Made by a program: the position numbers and the translations under genes. Below are positions 6,812 to 7,416 of a stretch of 7,416 nt of DNA, in pieces. The stretch covers positions 1-7,416 of the forward strand of contig SCUQ01000271.1 of assembly GCA_004297635.1 (NCBI GenBank). The letters run 5' to 3'. The stretch comes from Rhizorhabdus sp. Lineage in GTDB: Bacteria; Pseudomonadota; Alphaproteobacteria; Sphingomonadales; Sphingomonadaceae. The number at the start of each line of letters is the position of its first letter. The stretch's first letter is position 1. The notes below the pieces were generated by a model, which was not told the origin of the DNA, ran no database searches, and was given only the letters and a program-made list of their open reading frames with translations.

Positions 6812-6839
6812 GGAACATGTCCTATTCCCGGCGTTGACA
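6812..6839 (+). promoter_or_regulatory. Overlapping candidate promoter elements for the small membrane protein
   Basis: GGAAC (6812-6816) is followed after 15 bp by CGTT (6832-6835). This resembles the EcfG general-stress promoter of alphaproteobacteria (GGAAC, 16-17 bp, CGTT) but is one base short. The CGTT runs into a perfect TTGACA (6834-6839), a possible housekeeping -35 whose 17-bp partner (TCATCG, 6857-6862) is poor. A dyad CTGTGACACAG (6845-6855) lies just downstream. Leaders would be about 50 nt (stress form) or 25 nt (housekeeping form). Confidence 0.35.
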
Positions 6840-6892
6840 GGGCGCTGTGACACAGTTCATCGGCATAACCATCGCCAGGCCGATATGGATGC

Positions 6893-7072
6893 ATGATGAA
6901 CGGACCCACCGCGCTTACACTGTCGCTGCTCATGCTCGCGGGACTGGCGCTGGGAAGCGGCGGCGTGTGGATGATGCTGAAACGGCACGATCACAAGCGG
7001 GGGTGGCTGATGATCATCGCCGCCACGGTGATGTTCGTCAATGTCGCGATCTGGACGGTGCCCGTCAAATGA
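6893..7072 (+). CDS. Small two-helix membrane protein, function unknown
   Basis: I recognise no named family. The frame encodes 59 residues from ATG 6893, or 58 from the next codon, ATG 6896, and ends at TGA 7070-7072. Numbered from the second ATG, helix 1 spans about residues 6-28 (ALTLSLLMLAGLALG and on), followed by a basic hinge KRHDHKRG (29-36), and helix 2 spans about 37-56 (WLMIIAATVMFVNVAIW). By the positive-inside rule the hinge should face the cytoplasm and both ends the periplasm. Hydrophobic residues alternate properly through both helices, and codons favour G/C in third position, which supports real coding. The ribosome binding site is weak (GGA, 6887-6889, 6 nt before ATG 6896). 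Divergent from the kinase-like gene. Confidence 0.7.
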   Translation: MMNGPTALTLSLLMLAGLALGSGGVWMMLKRHDHKRGWLMIIAATVMFVNVAIWTVPVK

Positions 7073-7080
7073 CCGGGCCG

Positions 7081-7098
7081 GCCCTCTAGCTAGGGGGC
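7081..7098 (+). terminator. Possible terminator hairpin after the small membrane protein gene
   Basis: GCCCTC (7081-7086) pairs with GGGGGC (7093-7098), with one G-T pair and a loop TAGCTA, starting 9 nt after the stop codon. Its position suits transcript ending, but no T-run follows, so it may only protect the 3' end. Confidence 0.35.
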
Positions 7099-7119
7099 GC
7101 CGAGCGTGGCGAAAACAGC

Positions 7120-7150
7120 GCCTCGAAGGATGTCACGGGTCCTTCGAGGC
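7120..7150 (-). terminator. 11-bp perfect inverted repeat, probable terminator of the hydrolase gene
   Basis: GCCTCGAAGGA (7120-7130) and TCCTTCGAGGC (7140-7150) form an 11-bp stem with a 9-nt loop, 33 nt beyond the hydrolase stop codon. Read on the - strand it is followed after three bases by TTTT, so it can serve that gene; on the + strand there is no T-run. The CCTTCGA core also resembles dispersed palindromic repeats of sphingomonad genomes, so it could be such a copy. Confidence 0.55.
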
Positions 7151-7182
7151 AGATCTTCGCCTTCGCTCAGAACCGGCTCTGC

Positions 7183-7416
7183 TTACCGGTCGCCCGACAG
7201 CCGCATGTCGAGATAGTCGTCGACCGACTTCATCAGATCGGGCATCTCATCCGCGAAGAAGTGGTTCGCGCCCGGAATCGTGTCGTGGTGGATGGTGATG
7301 TGGCGCTGGGTGCGCAGCTTGTCGACCAGCTTCTGGACCGCGCCGGGCGTCACCACTTCGTCGCTGTCGCCCTGGATGATGATGCCCGATGAGGGGCAGG
7401 GTGCCAGGAAGGTGAA
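7183..7416 (-). CDS. Alpha/beta hydrolase, C-terminal 77 residues
   Basis: Only the 3' end is in the window: the frame is open from the right edge to TAA (7183-7185 on the - strand). It shows the last part of an alpha/beta-hydrolase fold: a core strand GIIIQGDSDEVVTP, where Asp16 or Asp18 of the visible part would be the acidic triad member, and IPGANHFF with His52 as the catalytic histidine. The end SVDDYLDMRLSGDR forms the closing helix. The spacing of acid and histidine and the IPGANHFF wording fit the COG2945-type predicted hydrolases (family near 210-220 residues), whose substrate is unknown. The nucleophile lies outside the window, so activity cannot be judged. Probably ended by the inverted repeat at 7120-7150. 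Confidence 0.85.
   Translation of the reverse strand, partial: FTFLAPCPSSGIIIQGDSDEVVTPGAVQKLVDKLRTQRHITIHHDTIPGANHFFADEMPDLMKSVDDYLDMRLSGDR

Noticed and set aside
6847..7089. An 80-codon + strand frame starting with GTG over the small membrane protein gene.
   Set aside because: Out of frame with the two-helix protein, which has the more convincing composition; the GTG-start frame has no hydrophobic pattern or domain.

Overview
This window reads as ordinary chromosomal housekeeping DNA from a GC-rich alphaproteobacterium, most likely a sphingomonad (Sphingomonas, Sphingobium or a relative). The organism call is an inference. It rests on the strong G/C third-position bias, the order ppx-rnd-aspS, alphaproteobacterial wording of the AspRS motifs ([12 protein letters not shown] instead of a ..RQPEFTQ.. 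type), and a CTTGACA-type -35 element.

Layout, left to right. The 3' part of an exopolyphosphatase gene (ppx, + strand) enters at the left edge. It converges on rnd (ribonuclease D, - strand), and the two stop codons lie inside one small inverted repeat. rnd diverges from aspS (aspartyl-tRNA synthetase, + strand) across a 150-bp promoter region. Behind aspS is a 250-bp gap holding a large GC-rich nested inverted repeat and a second, AT-richer dyad. Next comes a single-domain polyphosphate kinase 2 gene with a TTG start, then an HU-type nucleoid protein gene with a good intrinsic terminator, then a tRNA-Val(CAC) gene with encoded CCA. A choline/aminoglycoside-kinase-like gene runs on the - strand and ends 13 bp from the tRNA. 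It diverges from a 58-59-residue two-helix membrane protein gene. Two hairpins follow, then the 3' end of an alpha/beta-hydrolase gene (- strand) that leaves at the right edge.

How the genes relate. Ppx degrades polyphosphate and PPK2 uses or makes it, so two enzymes of polyphosphate turnover flank an RNA-processing and translation pair (rnd, aspS). AspRS and tRNA-Val serve translation, HU packs the nucleoid, and the kinase-like and hydrolase genes have no substrate readable from sequence.

I found no mobile element, CRISPR array, defence island or clearly new system. The items most worth a second look are the structured element between aspS and ppk2, the short membrane-protein gene with its possible stress-sigma promoter, and the predicted relaxed specificity of AspRS.
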